Source of the DNA: Terriglobia bacterium
GTDB taxonomy: Bacteria; Acidobacteriota; Terriglobia; Bryobacterales; Bryobacteraceae
Assembly (NCBI GenBank): GCA_020073265.1
Contig: JAIQFN010000034.1
Span: 1-64,000 of the forward strand
DNA length: 64,000 bases
Direction: 5' to 3'
Shown here: positions 35,574 to 43,927 of the stretch, piece by piece
Numbering within the stretch: position 1 is the first letter of the stretch
Layout: each line of letters starts with the position of its first letter
The notes under the pieces: model-generated
What the model saw: only the letters and a program-made list of their open reading frames with translations
Told to the model about the DNA's origin: nothing
Databases searched by the model: none
Translations under genes and position numbers: made by a program

Positions 35574-37226
35574 CTAGCGGGTTTGGAGGGCTTCGAGCTC
35601 GGGACGGAGGGCGGTGAGCGCGTATTCGAGCTTACCGAGGCCCTCTTCGGCGTTGGTGAGATCGCCGCTGCGGCCCTTGCGTTCGAGCGCCAGCGCGGCT
35701 TCGAAGGCTTCCCTGGCGCCGAAGGTGGATACCGAGCCCTTCAGGCTGTGGGCATGATGCTCCACGCCGGACGGGTCGCGCGAGGCGACGGCGCCGCGGA
35801 TCTTGTCCAGCGCCTGCGGGTAGTCATTGAGAAACAGTTCCACGACTTCGCGCAACAGGTCGAAGTCTCCACCCACGCGGCTGAGCGCGAGGGCTTCATC
35901 CAGATGGTGGAGCTGCTCTTCCACCGAGGATCCGGGACGTTGGGGATCGGCATTCATAGTAGAACCTCCAGGCACAACAGACTGAATCATGCTCATCAAT
36001 TCCGGTACACGCACCGGCTTGGTGACGTAGGCATCCATGCCGGCTTCGAAGCAGCGCTGGCGATCCTGGTCGGAAGCCTGCGCGGTGATGGCGACAATGG
36101 GAAGGCGGTGTCCCGATCCGCGTTCCTTCCGGCGGATCTGGACGGTGGTTTGCCAGCCGTCCAGCTCGGGCATTTGAATATCCATGAGGACCAGGTCGTA
36201 GTGGGCGCGCTCGAGCATTTCGAGAGCCTGCCTGCCGGAAGCGGCGACCTCGACGTGGTAGCCTTCTTTTTGCAACAGGCGCGTGGCCAGGCGCTGATTG
36301 ACGACGTTGTCTTCGGCCACCAGGATGCGCTTGCGGTGAATTTCGGGTTCTGGGGGGATCGCATGCGGCGCGGAGCGAGGCGAATCCAGAGCGGCCGTGA
36401 AATGGAACTTGCTTCCGTCGCCCGGCTGGCTTTCCACCCAGATGCGTCCGCCCATCAACTCGACCAGAACGGAAGCGATGGACAGGCCCAGCCCAGCGCC
36501 GCCGAATTCGCGGGTGGTGGATCCATCGGCTTGGGCGAAGGGCTGAAAGATGATGCGCTGCTTTTCGCGCGGTATGCCGATGCCGGTATCGGCGACGGTG
36601 AACTGGAGTTCGACGCTGGACTGGCCGCGCGAGGTGGCGCTCACGCTGACGGCTATCTTGCCGGCGCGGGTGAACTTGATGGCGTTACCGGCGAGTCTCG
36701 CGAGCACCTGGCCCAGCCGGTCCGCGTCTCCGATCCATCGATCGGGAACGGCAGAGTCGACGGACCATTCCAGGGGGAGATGCTTGGTAGCGGCGCGTTC
36801 GGCCAGCGGCCCCAGCACCTGTTGGAGCAACGAGCGCAGCGAGAATGGGCCGACGCTCAGGGCCAGCTTGCCGGCCTCGTAGCGGGCATAATCGAGGACA
36901 TCGTTGGCTAACTCGAGCAGCGTGTCGGCCGAGGAACGGGCCAGCTCAAGGTATTCGCGCTGCTCAGGCTGCAATTCGCCCAACAGCGCCAGGTCCAGCA
37001 TGCCGGTGATCCCGTTCAGCGGAGTGCGGATCTCGTGGGTCATGTTGGAGAGGAACTCGCTCTTGGCGGCGCTCAAGGCGGCGACGCGCTCGGCCAGCTC
37101 ATGCGCCAGCGATCCGGTCTCTTCCAGATAGCAGTTGGCTGCGGCGAGGTCACGGTTGGCGGCCGCGAGCAGCGCCTCGGGTGGCGAATTGAGTGGCTTT
37201 TGGTCCATAGTACGATTCGCCCGCAT
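35574..37226 (-). CDS. Hybrid histidine kinase with receiver and Hpt domain
   Basis: This 550-residue protein has no N-terminal sensor domain of note. A coiled region (about 15-55) is followed by the HisKA with the phospho-accepting histidine His64 in NMTHEIRTPLNG. The ATPase domain has the N box GNAIKFTRAG, G1 DTGIGIP and G2 GGAGLGLSI. Next is a receiver with Asp349 in LVLMDIQMPELDG and TKPVRVPE. The C-terminal Hpt domain has His493 in HAHSLKGSVS. It is a BarA-like phosphorelay kinase, and its partner response regulator is not in the window. An internal ATG (37208) is an equally possible start. The stop is abutted by REP1 copy C. Confidence 0.93.
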   Translation of the reverse strand: MRANRTMDQKPLNSPPEALLAAANRDLAAANCYLEETGSLAHELAERVAALSAAKSEFLSNMTHEIRTPLNGITGMLDLALLGELQPEQREYLELARSSADTLLELANDVLDYARYEAGKLALSVGPFSLRSLLQQVLGPLAERAATKHLPLEWSVDSAVPDRWIGDADRLGQVLARLAGNAIKFTRAGKIAVSVSATSRGQSSVELQFTVADTGIGIPREKQRIIFQPFAQADGSTTREFGGAGLGLSIASVLVELMGGRIWVESQPGDGSKFHFTAALDSPRSAPHAIPPEPEIHRKRILVAEDNVVNQRLATRLLQKEGYHVEVAASGRQALEMLERAHYDLVLMDIQMPELDGWQTTVQIRRKERGSGHRLPIVAITAQASDQDRQRCFEAGMDAYVTKPVRVPELMSMIQSVVPGGSTMNADPQRPGSSVEEQLHHLDEALALSRVGGDFDLLREVVELFLNDYPQALDKIRGAVASRDPSGVEHHAHSLKGSVSTFGAREAFEAALALERKGRSGDLTNAEEGLGKLEYALTALRPELEALQTR

Positions 37227-37285
37227 GGGCTATTTCGACCCTCTTCCTGGTTATCGGCAGTCCGGGGGATTATTATGAGGATTCT

Positions 37286-37990
37286 GTGGATCTAAAGACG
37301 ACCGAACATCACACCTTCACGGCGCCGATGGAGTGCCGCTATCTGCTACATGTCCCGGAGGATATTGGGCCGAAGCCCCGGCTGTTGGTGGCCCTGCACG
37401 GCTACAGCTCGAATCCGGAGGTGATGCTGAGGCTGACGGTGGGGCTGGTGGGAAGCGGGCAGGTGGTGGCGTCGATCCAGGCGCCCAACCAGCATTACGT
37501 GACGGCCGGGGCATTGCCGGACCGGCAGTCGGTGCCGGGGTACAACTGGGGGATCAGCCCGCATTGGGACGCGACGGTGCGGCTGCATCATGAGATGGTG
37601 CTGCGGGTTCTGGCGGAGTTGCGGGAGCGGTTTCGGGTGGGGCCGGAGCGCTGCGCGCTGGTGGGGTTTTCGCAGCCTGTTGGGCTCAACTACCGGTTCG
37701 CGGCGACGCATCCCGAGCAGGTGGCGGCGGTGATCGGGATCTGCGGCGGGGTGCCGCGGGACTGGGAGGAATCGAAGTACCGGCCGGTGACGGCCAAGGT
37801 GTTGCATATCTCGCGCGATCAGGATGAGTTTTATCCCGTGGAAGTGGTGCAGACTTTTCCCGGGAGGTTGCGGGTGCGGGCGGCGGACGTGGAGTTTCAT
37901 TTGATGCCGGGGACGCATCGGTTTCCGTCCAAGGCGGACAAGGTGGTGCGGCCGTGGCTGGATCGGGTGTTTGGGTTGCTGGCCGGCTGA
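37286..37990 (+). CDS. Alpha/beta hydrolase, carboxylesterase/phospholipase type
   Basis: This 234-residue protein has the fold of small serine esterases: LLVALHGYSSNPEVML (oxyanion loop near 34-48), nucleophile Ser129 in LVGFSQPVGLN, Asp180 in SRDQDEFYP and His211 in PGTHRFPS. The nucleophile elbow is GFSQP where the family normally has GFSQG; proline at that position is unusual. The start is GTG at 37286. The stop codon lies inside REP1 copy D, which also encodes the last residues (LLAG). It is divergent from the histidine kinase. Confidence 0.88.
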   Translation: MDLKTTEHHTFTAPMECRYLLHVPEDIGPKPRLLVALHGYSSNPEVMLRLTVGLVGSGQVVASIQAPNQHYVTAGALPDRQSVPGYNWGISPHWDATVRLHHEMVLRVLAELRERFRVGPERCALVGFSQPVGLNYRFAATHPEQVAAVIGICGGVPRDWEESKYRPVTAKVLHISRDQDEFYPVEVVQTFPGRLRVRAADVEFHLMPGTHRFPSKADKVVRPWLDRVFGLLAG

Positions 37991-38021
37991 AGCCGGCTGC
38001 GGCCAGGATTGGCCGCCCCAC
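37982..38021 (+). repeat. REP1 double-hairpin repeat, copy D
   Basis: GCCGGCTGAAGCCGGC, then the stem GCGGCCAGGATTGGCCGC and CCCCAC. Compared with copies A-C the second stem has paired changes on both arms (A to G and T to C). The esterase stop codon TGA lies in the first hairpin loop. Confidence 0.85.
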
Positions 38022-38115
38022 AGCTAGGGAATTTGTGACTCAGGACGTTTGGCAAGCTGATAGGGACAGGAGAATCACTTGTGGTGGTGGGGGTGAGCCA
38101 GACCCGCGATACTCT

Positions 38116-38155
38116 GCCGGCTGAAGCCGGCTGCGGCCAGGATTGGCCGCCCCAC
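38116..38155 (+). repeat. REP1 double-hairpin repeat, copy E
   Basis: It is identical over its core to copy D, 134 bases downstream and in the same orientation. Between the two is a 94-base stretch with no gene. The following gene starts at 38214. Confidence 0.85.
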
Positions 38156-38213
38156 GGGGATCTAAGGGGTTTACCGCATTGTCGGGGTAGGCGGAAGGCG
38201 TTAGGCTGGAATC

Positions 38214-39167
38214 GTGAAGCGGTTCATCCTGGGTAGTATTGTTTCTGCCGGCTGTGCGCTCGCGCAGACCAGCACTAGCGCCACGAACACGGTTGATATC
38301 AACGGGCGGCGCGTGTATGACGGGGCGCAGAGCATCCAGTCGAAGTCGGGCAACCAGACGGTGACGACGCAGACGCTGGGGTCCATCAATGGGCGACAGG
38401 TTCCGCTGGAGCGGGTGGAAGAGCGCGTGATCCGGGACGATGCTTCCGGGCGCGTAGTGGAGCGGACCATCCAGAAATACGATCCGCAGGGGAATCCGAC
38501 CACGCCGGTGAAGGAGACCGTCCAGGTGGAAAAGCGGCCGGACGGGAGTTCCACCACCCAGACCTCGACGTATCGGCAGGACATCAACGGGCACATGCAG
38601 CTGGCCGAGAAGTCGGTCACCGAGGTTCGCACCAGCGGTTCCACGGAGACCGCGGAAACGGCCGTACAGCGGCCGACCATCAACGGGTCGGTGGAGACGG
38701 TGGAGAAGCTGAGCGATACCAAGGTGAAGGATGCGAGCGGCAGTTACCGCGAGGAAGCGGTGACGTATCGCAAGGACGCGGGCGGCGGGTTCTACACGGC
38801 GATGCGGAAGTCGACCGAGCATACGCAGCAAGGGTCGCAGTCGAGCGACAACACGGCGGAGTATGAAGTCGGCGCGAGCGGGCAACTGGAGCTGCACGGC
38901 CAGACGGTTTCGAAGACGGTGGAGCAGCCGGATGGGTCGAAGAGCATCGTGATGGATGTTTTCGGGAAAGGCGTTCCGGGGACCGTGGATGCTGGCGGAT
39001 CGTCGCTGAAGCTGCAGGAGCAGCAGATCATCGAGCGGAAGAAGGGGCCGAGCGACACGGTGGTGGAGACGGTGGACGTGCGGCGGCCGAGCGTTGCGGA
39101 TCCGAAGACGCTGGGGCCGGCGCGGCAGCTTTCTGAGACGGTGTGTAAGGGGAATTGTAAGCCGTAG
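38214..39167 (+). CDS. Secreted repetitive protein of unknown function
   Basis: This 317-residue protein starts at a GTG with a signal peptide (about 1-18, GSIVSAGCALAQ). It is rich in Thr, Ser, Val and charged residues and is built of degenerate repeats that begin with ING, such as VDINGRRVYDGAQSIQ, GSINGRQVPLERVEERV, QDINGHMQLAEKSVTEV and PTINGSVETVEKLSD, followed by ASGQLELHGQ. The pattern suggests stacked beta strands, as in adhesin or fibre proteins. Two cysteines stand near the C terminus (VCKGNCKP). I do not recognise a family. Confidence 0.8.
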   Translation: MKRFILGSIVSAGCALAQTSTSATNTVDINGRRVYDGAQSIQSKSGNQTVTTQTLGSINGRQVPLERVEERVIRDDASGRVVERTIQKYDPQGNPTTPVKETVQVEKRPDGSSTTQTSTYRQDINGHMQLAEKSVTEVRTSGSTETAETAVQRPTINGSVETVEKLSDTKVKDASGSYREEAVTYRKDAGGGFYTAMRKSTEHTQQGSQSSDNTAEYEVGASGQLELHGQTVSKTVEQPDGSKSIVMDVFGKGVPGTVDAGGSSLKLQEQQIIERKKGPSDTVVETVDVRRPSVADPKTLGPARQLSETVCKGNCKP

Positions 39168-39174
39168 GACGAGC

Positions 39175-39257
39175 GGGACAGACGGATCTGTCCACGCGCG
39201 ACGTGCCTAGTTACTCCGAAAAAGAATAGCGCCGCTTGGGACAGATTCGTCTGTCCC
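39175..39257. repeat. Paired inverted palindromes between convergent genes
   Basis: GGGACAGACGGATCTGTCC (39175-39193) and GGGACAGATTCGTCTGTCCC (39238-39257) are each nearly self-complementary and are reverse complements of each other apart from one base. They sit between the convergent genes 38214-39167 and 39265-39450 and could end both transcripts. I recall this unit recurring in acidobacterial genomes. Confidence 0.7.
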
Positions 39258-39264
39258 TGCCGGG

Positions 39265-39450
39265 TCAGCCGTGGCCTAAGTACATCAGCCAGCCCAGGCC
39301 GATCAGGGCCGCCACGAAATAGCCGAAGCAGCGCAGGCCGTAGCGGAGGCGCTCGGCGTCGGTTCGCTTGGTGATCACGCCCAGGACCACCGAGGAAAAC
39401 AGCGCGAACAGCACGGACGCTTCGAAATGGGTCAGGTTCATCTTGGGCAT
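39265..39450 (-). CDS. Small membrane protein
   Basis: This 61-residue protein has two hydrophobic segments: FEASVLFALFSSVVLGVIT near the start and CFGYFVAALIGLGWLMYLG at the end, joined by a basic loop KRTDAERLRYGLR. That basic loop would favour a cytoplasmic position. Its start codon overlaps the upstream gene's stop by one base (TGATG), so the two are translated together. No family recognised. Confidence 0.75.
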   Translation of the reverse strand: MPKMNLTHFEASVLFALFSSVVLGVITKRTDAERLRYGLRCFGYFVAALIGLGWLMYLGHG

Positions 39451-39863
39451 CAGTCTTTTTTCCCGATCGCGATTTCGTAAGCGTCCACCATGGCCAGGAC
39501 GTTCAGCAGTCCGGCGGCTACCAGGAACTTAGTGCCGTAGTCGTGGACGTGGCCGGCCATGTCCGGTTGCGCGTATCCGAGCCAGATGCTGAGCAGGTAG
39601 AGCAGGCCGGAGGCGAGGTCGCCGACGAATCCGCCGCAATAGATGATGGTGGTGAGAATGTCGCCGGTCTGGGGCTGGAACATGGCGCCGCGCATCATCA
39701 GGCCGAGCAGGAACATCAGCACGACGCAGGCCGCCAGCAGTCCGCCGCGGCCGGGCCGCTTCAGCAGAAAATGACCGCCGCCGGGAATCAGCCAGCTCAG
39801 CCCGACCACCGGGTACCAGGAGCGCGTGGGGGCCGGTTCGGGCGCTTTGGGGACGTTGGGCAT
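39450..39863 (-). CDS. Four-TM membrane protein, TM2-like
   Basis: This 137-residue protein has a proline-rich cytoplasmic start, then WYPVVGLSWLIPGGGHFLLK, a glycine-rich turn reminiscent of TM2-domain proteins, and three more hydrophobic segments, ending KFLVAAGLLNVLAMVDAYEI. I select ATG 39861-39863; the frame continues upstream through the metallo-beta-lactamase gene but without coding character. It is coupled to the 61-residue membrane protein. Function unknown. Confidence 0.8.
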   Translation of the reverse strand: MPNVPKAPEPAPTRSWYPVVGLSWLIPGGGHFLLKRPGRGGLLAACVVLMFLLGLMMRGAMFQPQTGDILTTIIYCGGFVGDLASGLLYLLSIWLGYAQPDMAGHVHDYGTKFLVAAGLLNVLAMVDAYEIAIGKKD

Positions 39864-39882
39864 CAGCTCTAGTTTAGCAAGG

Positions 39883-39913
39883 CAGGTGTCAGGTTTCAGG
39901 TGTCGGGTGTCAG
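39883..39913 (+). repeat. Short tandem CAGGTGT-like repeats
   Basis: CAGGTGT, CAGGTTT, CAGGTGT and CGGGTGT follow each other as about 7- or 8-base units, ending at the stop codon of the minus-strand metallo-beta-lactamase gene (39914). Confidence 0.55.
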
Positions 39914-40834
39914 TTACTGCGTTTCGGCGTAGACGCGGCGGACGGCGTTGGGGATCGCCGCGCTGCTGCCCCAGTCTGGGTATTTCGTCTTCAGGTCGGC
40001 TTCGATGCGCCTTCCGGCTTCTTCTACTGGGATGTTTTGGCGCTTGAGATCTTGGGCGCGGGTTTGGAGGTCGCTGAGGAAGGTGTGCTCCTGGGCGATC
40101 AGGGAGCCGTCGCCTAGCGTGCCGTGATCGGGGATGATGTGGCGCGGGTGGAGCGGGGCGATTTTGTCCAGAATGGCCAGCCAACCTTTCGCGCTTGCGT
40201 CGGCGTTGGGCATGCTGGGGACCAGTTTGTTTTCGACTATGTCGCCGGAGAGCAGGACGCTGTCGGGTTCGACGAAGATCAGCTCGTCGCCTTGGGTGTG
40301 GCCCGGGCCGAACCACATCAGGCGGGCGGTGATGCCGCCGAGGTCGAGTTTCAGCTCGCGATCGAAGAGCAGGTCGGGCGGGCGGAGCTGCAGGTCTTTG
40401 AGCTGCTCGCGGTAGAGGGCCGAGCGGCTGCTGAACATCTGGACGAATTCCGCGCCGTGCTTTTCCATCTCGTCCTGCTGGACGGCGGGGCGGATCAGGA
40501 TGGTGTTCGCGGGAAAGGCCTGGACGCCGGAAGCGTGCTCGGGATGGAAGTGCGTGGTGGTGAGGTACAGCATGGGGCCTTTGGCAAGCTTGGCGGCTTC
40601 GCGGGCGACGATGGCGCCGTTGGGCGCGCCCATGCCGGTGTCGACAACGAGGGTGGCGCGGTTGCCGACGATGATGCCGATGTTGGGAAAGCCGAGGATG
40701 GCGTAGACGTGCTCGGAGACGCGCTGGGTCGCATTTTCAGGGACGCCGGTGGGGGCGGGCGGGTTCTGTGCGAATGCAATCGTGCAACCCAGGAGCGGAG
40801 CGATTTTCGCTAATAGCATCGATGGTTTCCTCAT
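39914..40834 (-). CDS. Secreted metallo-beta-lactamase-fold hydrolase
   Basis: This 306-residue protein has a signal peptide (about 1-22, ending AFAQ) and a metallo-beta-lactamase fold. Metal ligands are in THFHPEH (95-100, with Glu where the family has Asp), [12 protein letters not shown] and SGDIV, and IIPDHGT. The Glu in HxHxxH still allows di-zinc binding in some members. It could hydrolyse beta-lactams or other esters or thioesters. ATG at 40834 overlaps the kinase stop by four bases (ATGA), so the two are translated together. Confidence 0.88.
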   Translation of the reverse strand: MRKPSMLLAKIAPLLGCTIAFAQNPPAPTGVPENATQRVSEHVYAILGFPNIGIIVGNRATLVVDTGMGAPNGAIVAREAAKLAKGPMLYLTTTHFHPEHASGVQAFPANTILIRPAVQQDEMEKHGAEFVQMFSSRSALYREQLKDLQLRPPDLLFDRELKLDLGGITARLMWFGPGHTQGDELIFVEPDSVLLSGDIVENKLVPSMPNADASAKGWLAILDKIAPLHPRHIIPDHGTLGDGSLIAQEHTFLSDLQTRAQDLKRQNIPVEEAGRRIEADLKTKYPDWGSSAAIPNAVRRVYAETQ

Positions 40835-43452
40835 TTCCCGTTCGCCGGCGCGCGGCGGCGGACCTCGTCGAAGAAATTCAGCAGGAAGGTCACGTGGCTT
40901 TGCGCCTGGGACACGGGTCCCTCGGCAGGCAAGAGGGCAGCAATGCGTTTGCCGTCGGGCGCAAGGCTAAAGTTCGATGCCGACAGAGTGTAACTCGTTA
41001 ACCTTTTTTCGGACCAGACCCGCGGCTTTTCGGGCACGAACGAATCGCCCTTCACCGCGTAGGTTGCCACCATGACTTGGTTGTCCAGGGTGCGGAAAAA
41101 CAGCTCATGGCCATTGCGGGACCACACCGGGAGCATGCCGCTGCCGTTGGAGATTTGCCACTTGCCGCCTTTGTCGGGAAACGCTCGCACGTACACTTCG
41201 TTGGTTCCGGTTTCGTCGGATGCGTAGGCGATCCATCTTCCGTCCGGGGAAAAGGAGGCGTCCCGATCGTTAAACTGTGTTTGGAGGAACGGTTCCGGCT
41301 TTCCGGCGCGAAGAGCTTCGCCGTCGCGCTCCAGCGCCATCGTAAAAAGGTCCTGGGCGTTAGCCGGAGTCAGTTCCTCAAAGGCCAGGCGTTTGCCGTC
41401 GGGTGTGAGAGACGTTGGGATTTGCGGGTTGGTGCTGGAGATTAAACGTTGGGGCTTTCCGGCGCCATCGGAACGGGTCCAATAGATTCCATCGGAGGCT
41501 CCGAAGATGATGTACCGCCCATCCGGGGTCCAAACCGGATTTCTGGAGCTCTTGCCGTCGAAGGTCAAGCGTGTCATCGTGTCGCGCTGGGGATCGTAGA
41601 CCCAAAGGTCGCCGGCGTTCGCGAGCGCCAGACGCTGTCCGTCGGGCGAGAGTTGCGGAGTCAGGAACAAGCCCGTCTTAGAGAGCAATGGCTGAGTGTG
41701 GCCTGTTCCGTCCAGCCATTGGACGGTGACGAGGTCGGCTTGCTCTGCGCCGCTGCGATAGAGCATCGTTCCGCTTCGGGAGGAATCGAATTGTGCATAG
41801 CCGTATTGGGCGGAATAAGACACCCGCTCGAGGACCGGGACAGCGGCGCCGCGCACTTCCAGGCGCTCGAGGTCGAACGGTAGGGCGAACATCGTGCCCC
41901 GGTTCACGTAGACGACATAGCCTGCACTTTTCGACGTTGGCAGATACCGCCCATAGGTTCCGCCGCGCTGGAGCGTTTTGCGGCGATGGTCGGCCAGGGA
42001 CATGACGTCAATGTTGGCCAGGTCGTAGCCGCCGCCCATCGCCGTGTGGGAGGTGAACAGGACCGTCTTGCCTCCCGGCAAGATCTGCGGGAAGCGATGC
42101 GTGACTTCTCCGCGGCTGTGATCGAGCTCGGTTAATACCGCAGGCTGGCCGCCGGAGGAGGGGACGCGCGACAGGGACCCAGAGGGAGCTAGCGCCGCGA
42201 CGATGTTCCCGTCTTCGCCCCAACTGCCTCCGGTCACGGTGGCCGAAGCGTTGCACAGGGTGATCGCCGAGCCGCCGTCCACGGATATCTTTTTCAGTTG
42301 TCCTTGTGCGAAAAATGCCACCCACTGGCCATCCGGCGAGAAGAATGGGCTGGTGGCTCCGCGCGTTCCGGCCAGCTCGGTGGCCGTGGGTTGATCGAGC
42401 CTGCGGGTGAAGAGGCGTGACTGAGACACGTAAACCAGGCGCGAGCCGTCGGGGGAAATGATCATGCCGACTCCTGTGAGCGGGCCGGCCGGTACGTCGG
42501 CGCCCAGATCCACGTCCAGGCGGACCAGCGGTTGGAGCGGCGGATCGGCGGGACGCGTGGCGCGCCAGAGCAGCGCGATCAGGGCGACGGATGCCAGCGC
42601 GAGCGCTGCGGCTATGGCCCACGGGAGCTTGTGGTGGCGCGGCTTCTCGGCGGGCGGCGCTTCGCCCAGCAGCAGCTCGATGTCTCCTATGTCGCGCAGG
42701 CGGCGTGCTGGATCTTTTTCGAGGCAGCGCCGCAGCAGAGGCAGCGCTTTTTCGGGAACGCCGTCCCAATGCGGTTCGGATTTCACCACTGCCGCGAGGA
42801 CGTCCGTGATGGTCTCGCCGGCGAAGGCCTGGCGGCCGGTGAGCATTTCGTACAGGACCACGCCGAAGGCCCAGATGTCGGCGCGCTTGTCCACCGGCTT
42901 GCCGCGCGCCTGCTCGGGCGACATGTAGGCGGCGGTGCCCAGGATCATGCCGGCGATGGTGGGGGACATGGTGAGGGTGGGGGAGCTGCGCGGGTCGCCG
43001 GATGCGGGACCGGAGGCTTGTGCGACGGCGGCCAGCCCGAAATCGAGCACTTTCACCGCGCCGGCGTGGGTGACTTTGATATTGGCGGGTTTCAGATCGC
43101 GATGCGTGATGCCTTTTTCGTGCGCGGCTTCGAGCGCCGCGGCGATCTGGCGGGCGAAGTTGAGGGCGGTCTCGAGCGGCAGCGGGCCGGCCAGAGTTTC
43201 GCCCTCGATCAGCTCCATCACCAGGTAGTTGGGGCCGACGTCGTAGAGTTGGCAGATATTGGGATGATTCAGCGCGGCGACGGCGCGGGCTTCGCGCTCG
43301 AAGCGTTCGGAGAATTGCTCTTTGGAGACTTTGATGGCGACATCGCGGCCGAGCCGGGTGTCGCGCGCGCGGTAGACCTCGCCCATGCCGCCCGCGCCGA
43401 TCTGCGCGAGGATTTCGTAGGGTCCCAGTTTGTCGCCGGCCGAGAGCGGCAT
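40831..43452 (-). CDS. Membrane Ser/Thr protein kinase with TolB-like propeller
   Basis: This 873-residue protein has an N-terminal PknB-like kinase (about 10-270): glycine loop [10 protein letters not shown], Lys41 in [12 protein letters not shown] (117-124), DFG (137-139) and the APE-like MSPEQARG. One TM (about 281-303, [20 protein letters not shown]) is followed by an extracytoplasmic propeller with WD40/TolB-like repeats such as [33 protein letters not shown] and [17 protein letters not shown]. It is a common acidobacterial kinase type. I start at ATG 43452, removing 19 residues that overlap a promoter region. Its substrate is unknown; it is coupled to the metallo-beta-lactamase. Confidence 0.92.
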   Translation of the reverse strand: MPLSAGDKLGPYEILAQIGAGGMGEVYRARDTRLGRDVAIKVSKEQFSERFEREARAVAALNHPNICQLYDVGPNYLVMELIEGETLAGPLPLETALNFARQIAAALEAAHEKGITHRDLKPANIKVTHAGAVKVLDFGLAAVAQASGPASGDPRSSPTLTMSPTIAGMILGTAAYMSPEQARGKPVDKRADIWAFGVVLYEMLTGRQAFAGETITDVLAAVVKSEPHWDGVPEKALPLLRRCLEKDPARRLRDIGDIELLLGEAPPAEKPRHHKLPWAIAAALALASVALIALLWRATRPADPPLQPLVRLDVDLGADVPAGPLTGVGMIISPDGSRLVYVSQSRLFTRRLDQPTATELAGTRGATSPFFSPDGQWVAFFAQGQLKKISVDGGSAITLCNASATVTGGSWGEDGNIVAALAPSGSLSRVPSSGGQPAVLTELDHSRGEVTHRFPQILPGGKTVLFTSHTAMGGGYDLANIDVMSLADHRRKTLQRGGTYGRYLPTSKSAGYVVYVNRGTMFALPFDLERLEVRGAAVPVLERVSYSAQYGYAQFDSSRSGTMLYRSGAEQADLVTVQWLDGTGHTQPLLSKTGLFLTPQLSPDGQRLALANAGDLWVYDPQRDTMTRLTFDGKSSRNPVWTPDGRYIIFGASDGIYWTRSDGAGKPQRLISSTNPQIPTSLTPDGKRLAFEELTPANAQDLFTMALERDGEALRAGKPEPFLQTQFNDRDASFSPDGRWIAYASDETGTNEVYVRAFPDKGGKWQISNGSGMLPVWSRNGHELFFRTLDNQVMVATYAVKGDSFVPEKPRVWSEKRLTSYTLSASNFSLAPDGKRIAALLPAEGPVSQAQSHVTFLLNFFDEVRRRAPANGK

Positions 43453-43487
43453 GGTTGTTTTATCTAGTCTACTCCCAAGTTTGAACC

Positions 43488-43596
43488 TGCTGAAAAACCT
43501 TTGTAGCAACCCGCTCCCTAACGGTTACGGCTCTGTAAGTGACTCTGGAATTCTGAGCCGCGACCGTCAGGGAGTGGTAGCGCGCGTTTTTCAGCA
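43488..43596. repeat. 109-bp near-perfect palindrome, MITE-like
   Basis: The ends TGCTGAAAAAC (43488-43498) and GTTTTTCAGCA (43586-43596) are exact 11-base inverted repeats. Inside, CTCCCTAACGGTTACGGCTC (43514-43533) pairs with GAGCCGCGACCGTCAGGGAG (43555-43574). The whole would fold to a single long hairpin. It lies between the kinase start and the small secreted protein's start. A non-autonomous mobile element or a large regulatory hairpin are both possible. Confidence 0.75.
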
Positions 43597-43645
43597 AGCT
43601 CAAGTTGGCCTGCGATTTTCAGGCGCCGGCGCGCACTGACAGGGC

Positions 43646-43849
43646 ATGAAAACTATTCTCTCCAGTCTGCTTGCGTTGGCGTTGTTGATGGGAGGCGGCT
43701 CGGTTGCGTTGGCCAGTTCGAAAAAGAGCGCCAGCGGCAAGAGCCATTCGAGTTCCAGTCATAGGCGCAGCAGCACGGGGAGGCACCGGAGTGGTGTCAA
43801 CCGAAGCGGGTCGCGTAAGAGCGGCAGGGTACCGAAGAACTTGAACTAG
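43646..43849 (+). CDS. Small basic secreted protein
   Basis: This 67-residue protein has a signal peptide (about 1-23, LLALALLMGGGSVALAS), and a mature part of mainly Ser, Lys, Arg, His and Gly: SSKKSASGKSHSSSSHRRSS and later RSGSRKSGR. The composition suggests nucleic-acid or cell-wall binding in the periplasm. REP2 copy e begins two bases after its stop. Family not recognised; the signal peptide and the absence of other frames in this gap support it. Confidence 0.7.
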   Translation: MKTILSSLLALALLMGGGSVALASSKKSASGKSHSSSSHRRSSTGRHRSGVNRSGSRKSGRVPKNLN

Positions 43850-43850
43850 T

Positions 43851-43896
43851 GTCGAGACGAGTCTCGACACGGCACGCACCAGTGCGTGCGCCACGT
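43851..43896 (+). repeat. REP2 double-hairpin repeat, copy e
   Basis: GTCGAGACGAGTCTCGAC forms an 8-bp stem, followed by CGGCACGCACCAGTGCGTGC and GCCACGT. It starts two bases after the small basic protein's stop and 32 bases before the aminotransferase start. Confidence 0.8.
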
Positions 43897-43927
43897 TGGA
43901 GCCACCATCTGAAGTAGACTCGCGGGT

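Noticed and set aside
35526-36911. 461-codon open frame on the plus strand, whose start encodes a GCSQDWLPH-type peptide
   Set aside because: The first part is REP1 copy C read as protein; the rest is antisense to the histidine kinase.
37276-37296. Short leader-like frame ATGAGGATTCTGTGGATCTAA before the esterase
   Set aside because: Seven codons without a clear ribosome binding site; it overlaps the GTG start and could arise by chance.
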